Assembly: GCF_009765355.1 (NCBI RefSeq)
Contig: NZ_VTHK01000038.1
Location: forward strand, 23,476-87,475
DNA from: Amycolatopsis anabasis
Lineage (GTDB): Bacteria; Actinomycetota; Actinomycetes; Mycobacteriales; Pseudonocardiaceae
Reading direction: 5' to 3'
Length of the DNA stretch: 64,000 bases
In this document: piece after piece, positions 1 through 7,559 of the stretch
How the letters are laid out: each line of letters begins with the position of its first letter
Position numbering within the stretch: position 1 is the first letter of the stretch
Made by a program: the position numbers and the translations under genes
The notes under the pieces: model-generated
The model's input: the letters and a program-made list of their open reading frames with translations, nothing else
What the model was told of the DNA's origin: nothing
Databases searched by the model: none

Positions 1-369
1 GCGCAGCCCCGCGGGCAGTCCGGTCTCGGCGAGCGCCGCCACGATGACCCGGTCGTAATCCTGCTCGCCGCCGTTGTGCACCCGGTTGCCCATGGCGGTG
101 TACAGCTTGTCGAGGGCGGTGTCGCCGTGTTCGGCCACGGCCGCGGCCGCGACCCGGGACAGGCTCCAGCCCTTGGCCATCAGGGTTTCGTACACCTCCG
201 GCAAGGTGGTGCCCTCGTTGAGCACGCTCAGGCTCATCAGGTGGAAGGTCAGTTCGATGTCGCGGACTTCGCGCACCTCGACCAGCCACCGCGAGGTGAC
301 CCAGGCCCACGGGCAGATCGGGTCGATCCAGAGGTCCACCCGGGCGGGCGAATCCATTGCTGCTGTCAT
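1..369 (-). CDS. DsbA-family oxidoreductase, Rv2466c-like (3' end outside window)
   Basis: Only the N-terminal part (about 123 residues) is inside the window. It begins MTAAMDSPARVDLWIDPICP and continues PWAWVTSRWL, the CPWA active-site region of the DsbA/FrnE thioredoxin-fold family. The closest recognised type is the mycothiol-dependent nitroreductase Rv2466c of mycobacteria. A conventional RBS (AGGAG) lies about 9 nt before the ATG at 369. It is probably the last gene of a left-reading operon with the cupin, acetyltransferase and cysteine-synthase-like genes, starting 15 nt after the cupin stop. Family assignment is fairly firm; the natural substrate cannot be told. Confidence 0.75.
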   Translation of the reverse strand, partial: MTAAMDSPARVDLWIDPICPWAWVTSRWLVEVREVRDIELTFHLMSLSVLNEGTTLPEVYETLMAKGWSLSRVAAAAVAEHGDTALDKLYTAMGNRVHNGGEQDYDRVIVAALAETGLPAGLR

Positions 370-384
370 TTCGGCAAGCTCCTG

Positions 385-954
385 TCAGGCGAAGGAGGCG
401 GGCGTGTAGCGGCCTTCGGCGCGGGCCGCGCTGAGCACCTCGGGGGAGATGTGCGACTCCGGGCGGTCACCGGCGACGATGACGATCATCAGGCTCTCCT
501 CGTCGTCGCGGCCGCTGTCGCTGGCGATGTTGGTGAACCGGCGCTGCAGTCCCGGCGGGAACGACACGATGTCCCGCGGCCCGAGGTCGACGTAGAGATC
601 GTCCTCGTCGTTGCAGCGGAACCGCCAGGTCCCGCTCAGCGGGATGAACGTCTCGTTGGTGTTGTGGTTGTGCAGAATCGTGCCGTTGCCGGGCTTTGTC
701 CGGATGTAGGCGAGGTTGAATCCCTCGGCGATGTCGATCGGGGCGTTCCCCGAACTCTTCGAGCCGATCGGCGAGATGATCTCCTGGCCGTCGGCGCCCT
801 GCTTCTCCGGCGGGCGGAAACCGATGACGTTGTACATGGTCCGCACGCAGTTCGCGAGCACGGTGTCCGGGGCGCCGCCGTCGGTTCCCTTGAGCTCGTC
901 GAACCGGGCGACCCGCGCCAGCAGTTCCTCGCGGGTGAACCGGATGCTTTCCAC
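385..954 (-). CDS. cupin-domain protein
   Basis: A 189-residue single-cupin protein. The motif HNHNTNETFIPLSGTW (about residues 95-110) is a typical cupin motif 1 with metal-binding histidines and a glutamate, and DIVSFPPGLQRRF looks like the motif 2 region. It is probably a small metal-dependent dioxygenase, isomerase or sensor, but no specific reaction can be assigned. It starts 13 nt after the serine acetyltransferase, so the two are co-transcribed. That context makes a substrate related to cysteine or O-acetylserine possible; this is inference only. Confidence 0.7.
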   Translation of the reverse strand: MESIRFTREELLARVARFDELKGTDGGAPDTVLANCVRTMYNVIGFRPPEKQGADGQEIISPIGSKSSGNAPIDIAEGFNLAYIRTKPGNGTILHNHNTNETFIPLSGTWRFRCNDEDDLYVDLGPRDIVSFPPGLQRRFTNIASDSGRDDEESLMIVIVAGDRPESHISPEVLSAARAEGRYTPASFA

Positions 955-967
955 AGCTTCCTCCTAG

Positions 968-1498
968 TCAACTGGCTTCCACGTCACGGGGTCGCCGTGC
1001 CGCGATATCGGAAAGGACCAGACTGTGCGCGGGCACGACGACGTCGTCCCCGATGACCAGCGGGCCGAGCACGGTGGCCTTGGCGCCGATCACCACGCGG
1101 TTCCCGATCCGGGGATGGCGCGCCTCCCCGACCGGCCGGTGGTTGTCCCGCCACCACCCCACCGCGCCCAGGGTCACCTGGTGGTAGAGCGTGACGTCGT
1201 CCCCGATCACCGCGGTCTCCCCGACCACGACCCCGTTCCCGTGGTCGATGAAGAACCGCCGCCCGATCCGCGCGCCGGGATGGATGTCCACTCCGGTCAG
1301 GAACTTCGCGAAGTTCGCCAGCGCCCGCGCGCTCATGCGGTGCCCGCGCAGGCACAGCTGGTGGGCGACCCGGTGGATCCAGACCGATGGCAGGGTCGGG
1401 TGCAGCAGCGCTTCCCAGCGCGAATTCAGGGACGGATCACGTTCGAACGCCGTTTCCATGTCCTCGCGGAGGCGGAACAGAATTCCGACGTTCCCCAT
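968..1498 (-). CDS. serine O-acetyltransferase (CysE/EpsC type)
   Basis: A 176-residue left-handed beta-helix acetyltransferase. Hexapeptide-repeat motifs are clear: HPGARIGRRFFIDHGNGVVV, GETAVIGDDVTLYHQVTLGA, and HPRIGNRVVIGAKATVLG. The DHG catalytic pair typical of serine acetyltransferase is present. Expected reaction: L-serine + acetyl-CoA to O-acetylserine. The ATG at 1498 is 1 nt after the stop of the upstream cysteine-synthase-like gene, so translation is probably coupled; the open frame continues further upstream only as an overlap with that gene. The 176-aa length fits the short bacterial form. Confidence 0.85.
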   Translation of the reverse strand: MGNVGILFRLREDMETAFERDPSLNSRWEALLHPTLPSVWIHRVAHQLCLRGHRMSARALANFAKFLTGVDIHPGARIGRRFFIDHGNGVVVGETAVIGDDVTLYHQVTLGAVGWWRDNHRPVGEARHPRIGNRVVIGAKATVLGPLVIGDDVVVPAHSLVLSDIAARRPRDVEAS

Positions 1499-1499
1499 T

Positions 1500-2528
1500 T
1501 CAATCGTCCAGATTCTCCACTTTTCGCCAGTCCTCCTCCGGCCCGGCGTCCCCGAAGAGGGTGACCACGAACTCGTCCGGGCCGAGGGTCTGCGCGACCT
1601 TGAACGCGGTGAGCCAGTTGGCCGCCGAGGACGCGCCGATCGACGTGCCGGTCTGGCGGCGGTAGTCGCGCATGCCCCGCAGCGCCTCGGGGTAGGAGAC
1701 CTGGAAGTGCTTGGCATCGGGCACCAGCGTCTCCACGAACGGCTGCCGGTACCCGTAACCCAGCCCGGCGGCCCCGGCCATCTTCGGGTCACCGTTCGGC
1801 GGTTTCGTTGTGCCATAAGGAAGTTCCAGCGGGGTGACCCCGGCGACCATCACCTCGTCGAACCGCTGGCGCAGCGCCCGCGCGACGCCGGCGATCGTGC
1901 CACCGCTGCCGACCGAGGCGACCCAGGCCGACGGGCGCTTCCCGGCGAGCTGCTCGGCGATCTCGCGGCCGGTCATGAACTCGTGCACGGCCACGTTCGC
2001 CATGTTGCGCAGCTGGGCCAGCACCGTCACCTCGGGGTTGTCCCGCTTGAGCTGCTCGGCGTGCTTGATCAGGCCGATCAGCCCCTTGGTCGCGTCGACC
2101 AGGTCGACGACCGCCCCGGCCTCGCGGGCGCCGCGCAGCAGGCTGGGCGGGATCACGCTCGGCGAAACGAGGTGGATCGGAATCCCCGCGGCCTGGCCGA
2201 GCCCGCTGAGCGCGCGGCCCATGTTCCCCGACGACGCGTCCACGATGCTGAGCCGGTCCAGGCGGTCGGCCTGCTCGTTGATCGCGCTGCAGAGCAGCGA
2301 GTAGGCGGCCCGGTCCTTGACCGAACCGAACGGGTTCGCGAATTCGTACTTGGCCAGGACCTTCGCCCCGCCTTCCGGCCCGGGCACTTCCACCAGCGGA
2401 GTGTTGCCCAGGCGTTCGCGGAACTCGCGCAGCCCCGGGAAGTGGTCCAGCGCCACCGTTTCGTCCGGCATCGCGAGGAGCGGGTCCGCCACCGAGAGTT
2501 CGAGTTCCGGCTTTTCCGTGCTGGTCAC
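1500..2528 (-). CDS. PLP-dependent cysteine synthase family protein
   Basis: A 342-residue fold-type II PLP enzyme. The Schiff-base lysine lies in NPFGSVKDRAAY, and SGNMGRALSGLG and GSGGTIAGVAR are the substrate and phosphate loops of O-acetylserine sulfhydrylases. With the serine acetyltransferase immediately downstream it would convert O-acetylserine and a nucleophile to cysteine or another beta-substituted alanine. The sequence departs from housekeeping CysK (for example NMGRALSGLG in place of NTGIALA), so a specialised role such as diaminopropionate or cysteine supply for the neighbouring cluster is possible. The start is GTG at 2528, preceded by AAGGAAGG. First gene of the left-reading operon. 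Confidence 0.8.
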   Translation of the reverse strand: MTSTEKPELELSVADPLLAMPDETVALDHFPGLREFRERLGNTPLVEVPGPEGGAKVLAKYEFANPFGSVKDRAAYSLLCSAINEQADRLDRLSIVDASSGNMGRALSGLGQAAGIPIHLVSPSVIPPSLLRGAREAGAVVDLVDATKGLIGLIKHAEQLKRDNPEVTVLAQLRNMANVAVHEFMTGREIAEQLAGKRPSAWVASVGSGGTIAGVARALRQRFDEVMVAGVTPLELPYGTTKPPNGDPKMAGAAGLGYGYRQPFVETLVPDAKHFQVSYPEALRGMRDYRRQTGTSIGASSAANWLTAFKVAQTLGPDEFVVTLFGDAGPEEDWRKVENLDD

Positions 2529-2790
2529 GTTTCGCCTTCCTTCCCTGCCAGTTCGGGTCGGCGCGCTGGGACCTCGACGAGCTGTCGAAGGGTGTGCGAT
2601 GCGGGCCCGTGGCGCGAGGCGGGCATGGGTGGTGGTCCGCCCCCGCACGGGTGCTCGAATGTGCTTGCTCGCGCCCGAATCCGGCGCTCGATCCCCCACG
2701 GCCGGGCCCCCAGCGCACCAGCTGCCCTGCTGCCCGCCCCGCCGCGTCTTCCGGGGTGCCCTCAGCCTAACAACAGATAGGCCACTCTGT

Positions 2791-2820
2791 CGAACGTCTG
2801 ATGTTTGAAAACACAGATCA
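2791..2820 (-). promoter_or_regulatory. putative regulatory element upstream of the cysteine-synthase operon
   Basis: Read on the minus strand, this stretch has TGATCTGT, a 5-nt insert, then CAAACATCAGACGTT. The plus strand at 4821-4843, ahead of the aminotransferase operon, reads TGATCTGTCAAACATGGGATGTT. The shared words and similar order suggest one regulator acts at both places. A possible -35 (TTCGAC) follows immediately downstream on the minus strand. The site overlaps the last bases of the MerR gene. Confidence 0.45.
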
Positions 2821-3219
2821 ATGCTCGGTGGCCGGGATGGAAACCTCCGAGCGGAGCGTCCCGCACTCGGCGGCGGGCGCGGCGCAACTGCAGCGCAGAA
2901 TGTACTTCAGATAGTCGTGCGCGGTGTTCAGCCGGTCGATGTGCGACGCGATGGTGGCCATCCGCGCGGTGACCGTGTCGCGCCAGTCGTGTTCTTCGGT
3001 GCGCCCGGCGAGCATCGCGGCGATGTCGTCCAGGCTCATCAGTCCGGTGTCGCGCCACCGGCGGATCAGCGCGACCCGGTAGAGCTGTTCGGAATCGAAG
3101 TGCCGGCGGCCGCCGATCCGGTGCGGCTTGATGAGCCCGCGGCGCTCCCAGTAGCGCAGTGTCGAGGCGGGAAGATCGAAGAAGTCGGCGACCTCGCCGA
3201 CGGAGACCAGATCGTCCAT
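2818..3219 (-). CDS. MerR-family transcriptional regulator
   Basis: A 133-residue regulator with an N-terminal MerR winged helix-turn-helix (VGEVADFFDLPASTLRYWER, then RRGLIKPHR) followed by the dimerisation helix. The C-terminus carries CSCAAPAAEC, a cysteine group reminiscent of redox- or metal-sensing MerR proteins but not the four-cysteine SoxR arrangement. It is divergent from the MFS exporter at 3266 with 46 bp between starts, and an inverted repeat typical of MerR operators lies there. It probably controls that exporter and itself. The ATG at 3219 is the only good start. Confidence 0.85.
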   Translation of the reverse strand: MDDLVSVGEVADFFDLPASTLRYWERRGLIKPHRIGGRRHFDSEQLYRVALIRRWRDTGLMSLDDIAAMLAGRTEEHDWRDTVTARMATIASHIDRLNTAHDYLKYILRCSCAAPAAECGTLRSEVSIPATEH

Positions 3220-3227
3220 TGTCTCAT

Positions 3228-3258
3228 TTGACCTCAACCCAAGTTGAGTAGGCAAGAT
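3228..3258 (+). promoter_or_regulatory. MerR-type operator/promoter of the MFS exporter
   Basis: The inverted repeat CTCAAC-CCAA-GTTGAG (3233-3248) lies between a -35 TTGACC (3228-3233) and a -10-like CAAGAT (3253-3258). The spacer is 19 bp, the overlong spacing characteristic of MerR-activated promoters. The predicted transcription start would fall at or beside the ATG of the exporter at 3266, and no Shine-Dalgarno is visible there, so the mRNA may be leaderless. Confidence 0.6.
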
Positions 3259-3265
3259 CGGGCCC

Positions 3266-4684
3266 ATGAGCACGATCACCCAGACGGCCGTACCCGCCGA
3301 CCGGATGCCTCGGCACGAACGGCTCGTGCTGGCCCTGGCGTGCCTCGGTTCGTTCGTCGTCATCCTGGACGCGACGATCGTTTCGGTCGCCCTGCCCGAT
3401 GTCCGCACCGAACTCGGCTTCTCGCCCGCCGCGCTGCCGTGGGTGGTCAACGCCTACACCCTCGCGTTCGCCGGATTCCTGTTGCTGGGCGGGCGATGCG
3501 CGGACGTGTTCGGGCGCCGGCGCGTGCTGTTCGCCGGGATGAGCCTGTTCACCCTGGCCAGCCTGGCCGGGGGACTCGCGGTGTCGCCCTGGATGTTGCT
3601 GGCCGCCCGCGCGGTGCAGGGCCTGGGTGGGGCCCTGCTGATTCCGTCCACTTTGTCCGTACTCACCTCGACCTTCACCGAAGGTGCGCGGCGCGCCCGG
3701 GTGCTGAGCACCTGGAGCGCGGTCGGCGCGGTCGCCGCCGCGGCCGGTCCGGTCCTCGGCGGGGTGCTCACCCAGTGGCTGGGCTGGCGCTGGGTGTTCT
3801 TCGTGAACGTTCCGGTGGGCGTGGTCGCCCTGATCGGTGTCGTGACGGTCCTGCCCCGGCACGACCGGTCGGGCAAGCGCGGACGGCTCGATCTGGTGGG
3901 CGCGGTGCTGGCCACCGCGGGCCTGGTCGGCGTGGTGTATGCGGTGATGGAGTCCTCGGCCGCGGGCTGGGGAAGCGCCCAGGTGCTGGGCGCGCTGGCG
4001 GCCGGGGTGGTGCTGCTGGGAATCTTCCTGCTGCACCAGGCCCGGTGGGCCGCCGATCCGCTGATGCCGCCGGCCATCTTCCGGGTGCGCTCGGTGAGCA
4101 GCGGCAACGTGGTGATGTTCCTGCTGGGACTGGGTTTCTTCGCCGGTCCGCTGCTGATTTCGTTCGATCTGCAGTACGTCCACGGGTTCACCCCCCTGCA
4201 GGCGGGAGTGGGCTTCCTGCCGATGGGGGTCGCGATGTTCGCGGGCGCCCGGTCCGCCGGGGCGCTCACCGTCCGGTTCGGCGCGCGGCGCGCCGCGATC
4301 GGCTGCCTCGTGGTGGGCGCCCTGGGCTTCGCCTGGATGGCGGTGGCCCTCGCCGACGCGCAGGCCACGTACCTGTTTTCCGTCGCGTTGCCCGGGCTGG
4401 TGTTCGGGTTCGGGACCTCGTCCGCGTTCACGCCGATCACCGTCGCCGCGACGAGCGGCGTTCCCGCGACCCAGAACGGCGTGGCCGCGGGCCTGCTGAA
4501 CACCATCCGGCAGACCAGCGGCGCGGTCGGCCTCGCGGTGATCACCACGCTCGCCGCGGCGGTTTCCGCCGGTGAGTCCCCCGCCGCGCTCGCACACGGC
4601 TACTCGGCCGCGTTCATCTTCTCCGCGTGCTGCGTCGCCACGGCCGCGGTCGTCGCCGCGTTCAGCATGCCCCGCACCGCCTGA
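3266..4684 (+). CDS. MFS drug exporter, DHA2 (14-TM) family
   Basis: A 472-residue integral membrane protein. MFS motif A appears as GGRCADVFGRRR, antiporter motif C as GPVLGGVLTQWLGW, and the N-terminal DATIVSVALP element is diagnostic of DHA2 multidrug/proton antiporters such as EmrB/QacA. It probably exports a toxic compound or the product of an adjacent cluster, under control of the divergent MerR regulator. No Shine-Dalgarno precedes the ATG (see the leaderless-promoter entry). A degraded copy of its last 30 bases lies about 70 bp downstream. Confidence 0.85.
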   Translation: MSTITQTAVPADRMPRHERLVLALACLGSFVVILDATIVSVALPDVRTELGFSPAALPWVVNAYTLAFAGFLLLGGRCADVFGRRRVLFAGMSLFTLASLAGGLAVSPWMLLAARAVQGLGGALLIPSTLSVLTSTFTEGARRARVLSTWSAVGAVAAAAGPVLGGVLTQWLGWRWVFFVNVPVGVVALIGVVTVLPRHDRSGKRGRLDLVGAVLATAGLVGVVYAVMESSAAGWGSAQVLGALAAGVVLLGIFLLHQARWAADPLMPPAIFRVRSVSSGNVVMFLLGLGFFAGPLLISFDLQYVHGFTPLQAGVGFLPMGVAMFAGARSAGALTVRFGARRAAIGCLVVGALGFAWMAVALADAQATYLFSVALPGLVFGFGTSSAFTPITVAATSGVPATQNGVAAGLLNTIRQTSGAVGLAVITTLAAAVSAGESPAALAHGYSAAFIFSACCVATAAVVAAFSMPRTA

Positions 4685-4751
4685 GGTCGTGAGTATTAGA
4701 ACCGTTTAGAACCTCTGGCCACGCACGATGCCCGAAGGTGCGCGCACTTTC

Positions 4752-4783
4752 GCTGCCGCGTTCAGCATGACCCGCACGGCCTA
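4752..4783 (+). repeat. vestigial duplication of the MFS gene 3' end
   Basis: The sequence GCCGCGTTCAGCATG followed by ACCCGCACGGCCTAA repeats the last codons of the exporter (4655-4684), with few substitutions and its own in-frame stop. It looks like the scar of a small tandem duplication or recombination. Two direct copies of TTAGAACC spaced 10 bp apart (4696-4703 and 4706-4713) lie between the original and the copy. Confidence 0.55.
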
Positions 4784-4820
4784 ACCGGCTGGGTACCGCC
4801 GAACGGCGCATTCAGACAAA

Positions 4821-4870
4821 TGATCTGTCAAACATGGGATGTTGTACTGACCAGCGATCTGATGTTACCT
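4821..4870 (+). promoter_or_regulatory. putative control region of the aminotransferase operon
   Basis: The region holds an inverted repeat AACAT-GGG-ATGTT (4831-4843) and the 11-mer ATCTGATGTTA (4857-4867). The same 11-mer forms the core of an inverted repeat upstream of the GntR gene at 14107. GntR regulators usually bind their own promoter, so this operon is a likely target. It sits 120-170 bp before the aminotransferase start. Confidence 0.5.
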
Positions 4871-4988
4871 TCGATCACGAACGCCAATCAGCACTGACCG
4901 GCTCGCAGCCGATGGCAATTCCGGCCGGGCGAGCATCCTGGGTTTCAGGTCATACCAAAGTCTTTATGGCGACGTGGGGGTTCTGCGC

Positions 4989-6254
4989 GTGACGGAAATA
5001 CAAGAGCGCGAAAAAGTTCGATACCAGGTGCCGTTCGCGCGCCGGGGATCGGTCGTCGACAACGACGATCTCGACGCGCTTTCCAAGGTGGTCAGAAGTG
5101 ACGAACCGCTGTCCTCCGGGCAATGGCGAGATGAATTCGAACGGAGATTTCGCGAGCATATCGGCACCCGGCACGCCCTTTCGGTGACCAGCGGCACGGT
5201 GGCGCTGGAAATAGCGATCAGGTTGTTGAACCTGCGACCGGGCGACGAGGTCGTGGCCACCTGCCAGACATTTCAGGCATCCATTCAGCCGCTGCTCGCG
5301 ATGAACGTGGCGGTCCGGTTCTGCGATATCGACCCGGACACCCTGAACCTGGATCCGGACAAACTGGAAGCCCTCATCACACCGCGGACCAAAGCGGTCA
5401 TTCTGGTGCATTACGCCGGAAATCCCGCCCGGATGCGGGAGATCGTCGCGATCGCGCGGCGGCACGGCCTGCTGGTGCTGGAGGACGCCGCGCACGCGCT
5501 CGGTTCCGGCTACCAGGGCCGGCGCCCCGGTTCGCTGGGCGACATCGGCTGCTTCAGCTTCCACTCCTCGAAGAACATGACCACCCTCGGCGAAGGCGGA
5601 ATGCTCACCTTCGACCGGGACGACTGGGCGGCGCGGGCGGACCGGATCAGGTCCAACGAGGTGGACATGACGGCCGGTCCGGTCAACCCCGCCCTCGGCG
5701 CGCCACCGGACGTGCTGCCCTGGATGAAGTTCTCGTCGGCGATCTACCGCGAGTCCTACACCGCGATCCTGGGCGCGGGCACGAACGCGACGCTGTCCGA
5801 ACCCGCCTGCGCCACCGGGATCGTGCAGCTGGACAAGATGGCCGGGCTGGTGCGGCGCCGCCGCGCGATCGCGGCCCGGCTGGACGAGGTGCTCGGCCGG
5901 TACCCGGAAATCCGCCTCCCGGTCGTCGCGGCCGGGGACGAGCACGCCTACCACCTCTACACCTGCTTCGTGACCGACGGCGCGGACGCCCGGCACGCCC
6001 TGATCACCGCACTGGACCGGCGCGGCATCGAGGTCCAGCTGCGCTACTTCCCGCTGCACCTCACCCCGGAATGGCAGGCCCGGGGCCACGGTCCGGGTGA
6101 ATGCCCGGTCGCGGAGAAGCTCTGGTTCTCCGAGCACGTCAACCTGCCCTGCCACCCCGGCCTTTCCGAGACCCAGGTCTCCCTGCTCTGCTCGGCGCTG
6201 GACGCCAGCCTCCACGAGGTGTTCGGCCGCCGCTCCTCGCTGGCCCGCGGCTAA
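4989..6254 (+). CDS. DegT/DnrJ/EryC1/StrS-family aminotransferase
   Basis: A fold-type I PLP enzyme of about 421 residues. SGTVALEIAIRLLNLRPGDE is the cofactor-binding loop, VLEDAAHALGSGY carries the PLP-ring aspartate, and the Schiff-base lysine is in FSFHSSKNMTTLGEGG. Members transaminate keto-sugars, cyclitols or other ketones in antibiotic pathways, usually with Glu or Gln as donor. It opens a right-reading operon of biosynthetic genes. The start is uncertain: GTG at 4989 has GGGGG eight bases ahead; GTG at 4974 is in frame but lacks an RBS. The substrate is unknown; it could also supply the amine for the phosphinate pathway downstream. Confidence 0.85.
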   Translation: MTEIQEREKVRYQVPFARRGSVVDNDDLDALSKVVRSDEPLSSGQWRDEFERRFREHIGTRHALSVTSGTVALEIAIRLLNLRPGDEVVATCQTFQASIQPLLAMNVAVRFCDIDPDTLNLDPDKLEALITPRTKAVILVHYAGNPARMREIVAIARRHGLLVLEDAAHALGSGYQGRRPGSLGDIGCFSFHSSKNMTTLGEGGMLTFDRDDWAARADRIRSNEVDMTAGPVNPALGAPPDVLPWMKFSSAIYRESYTAILGAGTNATLSEPACATGIVQLDKMAGLVRRRRAIAARLDEVLGRYPEIRLPVVAAGDEHAYHLYTCFVTDGADARHALITALDRRGIEVQLRYFPLHLTPEWQARGHGPGECPVAEKLWFSEHVNLPCHPGLSETQVSLLCSALDASLHEVFGRRSSLARG

Positions 6255-6263
6255 GGACTTTCG

Positions 6264-6458
6264 ATGCCTTTCATCCACGTTCATATTCTCGAAAAGCGAC
6301 TCACCCCGGAAAGCGAACGAAAACTGATCAGCGGAATCACCGACGCCGTGGTGGAAACCTTCGGCGAGGACATCCGCGAACACGTCTGGGTTGCCCTCGA
6401 TTCCGTTCCCGAGCATCGCTGGGGCCTGGGCGGACGCCAAATCGAACCCCCTGCCTGA
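6264..6458 (+). CDS. 4-oxalocrotonate tautomerase-family protein
   Basis: A 64-residue protein beginning MPFIHVHILEKRLTPES. After removal of the initiator Met, Pro1 would be the catalytic base of the tautomerase superfamily, and the length is exactly that of 4-OT monomers. Such enzymes isomerise enols to ketones or act on unsaturated acids. It lies 9 nt after the aminotransferase, with an AAGGA RBS, so it is a pathway enzyme rather than a stray gene. Its C-terminus (GGRQIEPPA) is shorter than some homologues. Confidence 0.85.
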   Translation: MPFIHVHILEKRLTPESERKLISGITDAVVETFGEDIREHVWVALDSVPEHRWGLGGRQIEPPA

Positions 6459-6503
6459 CCATTTCGCCGACTGACTGCCACTCCACCACCACATGGGGAC
6501 AAA

Positions 6504-7559
6504 ATGGACTTCGGACTCAACTTCTTCCCGGTCTTCGCGCCCGAAAAGAAAACGGCCACCGACTATTACCGGGAGGTCATCGACCTGTCGGCGCTCGCCG
6601 ACCGGCTCGGTTTCGAACATGTGCAGACCGTCGAGCACTACGGCTCCCCCTACGGCGGTTACAGCCCCGATCCGGTGACCCTGCTGGCGGCGGTCGCCGC
6701 CCGGACCGAACGGATCCGGATCACCACCGGCGCGGTGATTCCCGCGTTCACGCACCCGCTGAAACTCGCGGGCAAACTCGCGATGCTGGACAACCTGTCC
6801 GGCGGGCGGCTGGACGCCGGTTTCGGCCGCGGTTTCCTGCCGGACGAATTCGACTGGTTCGGCATTCCGATGTCCGAGAGCCGCCGCCGGTTCACCGAGG
6901 GCATCGAAGCGTGCCGGCGGCTCTGGTCGGAGGAGAACGTGAAATGGGAGGGCGAGTTCCACTCGTTCGGCCCGGTCACCCTGCTCCCCCGGCCGGTGCA
7001 ACGGCCGCATCCGCCCATCTTCGTCGCCTCGGCGTCGAGCCCCGAATCGTGCGCGGCCGCCGGGACGGCGGGCCACCACCTCCAGGTCGTCCCGTCGATC
7101 GTCAGCCACGGCACCCTGCTCGACATGCTCGCCGCGTACCGCAAGGCCTGGGCCGACGCGGGCCGTTCGCTCGCCGACGCGCGCATCCAGATCAAGTACA
7201 CCTGCTACCTCTCCGACGATCGCGCCCAGGCACTCGCCTGGGGCGAGAAGTTCGAGAACAACTACGTGGACCTGATGTCCGGGGCGATCGCCTCCTGGGC
7301 GGCGACCCAGTCGGACGCCTACCAGGGCTACGAGAAGCTGATCGAGAAGGTGCAGCAGTACGACTTCGCGAAGTCGTTGCGGGACAACAAGGTCCTCGCC
7401 GGGACACCGGCGCAGGTGGCCGAGCAGCTGCGGGCCATCCAGGGGGCCTACGGCGACGACCTCACGGTCAGCCTGCACCTCAACGCCGGTTACCTGCCCC
7501 ACCGCGACGCCGCCCGCGCGGTCGAACTGTTCGCCGCCGAAGTCGCCCCGGGGTTCTAG
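6504..7559 (+). CDS. LLM-class flavin-dependent oxidoreductase
   Basis: A 351-residue TIM-barrel protein of the bacterial luciferase-like monooxygenase family. It opens MDFGLNFFPVFAPEKK and carries the typical HVQTVEHYGSPYGGYSP and TTGAVIPAFTHPLKLAGKLA segments, with the LSGGRLDAGFGRGF stretch that contacts flavin in this family. It would use FMNH2 supplied by a reductase (or F420) for hydroxylation or Baeyer-Villiger-type chemistry; the variant cannot be told from sequence. The stop TAG is immediately followed by the ATG of the next gene. Confidence 0.85.
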   Translation: MDFGLNFFPVFAPEKKTATDYYREVIDLSALADRLGFEHVQTVEHYGSPYGGYSPDPVTLLAAVAARTERIRITTGAVIPAFTHPLKLAGKLAMLDNLSGGRLDAGFGRGFLPDEFDWFGIPMSESRRRFTEGIEACRRLWSEENVKWEGEFHSFGPVTLLPRPVQRPHPPIFVASASSPESCAAAGTAGHHLQVVPSIVSHGTLLDMLAAYRKAWADAGRSLADARIQIKYTCYLSDDRAQALAWGEKFENNYVDLMSGAIASWAATQSDAYQGYEKLIEKVQQYDFAKSLRDNKVLAGTPAQVAEQLRAIQGAYGDDLTVSLHLNAGYLPHRDAARAVELFAAEVAPGF

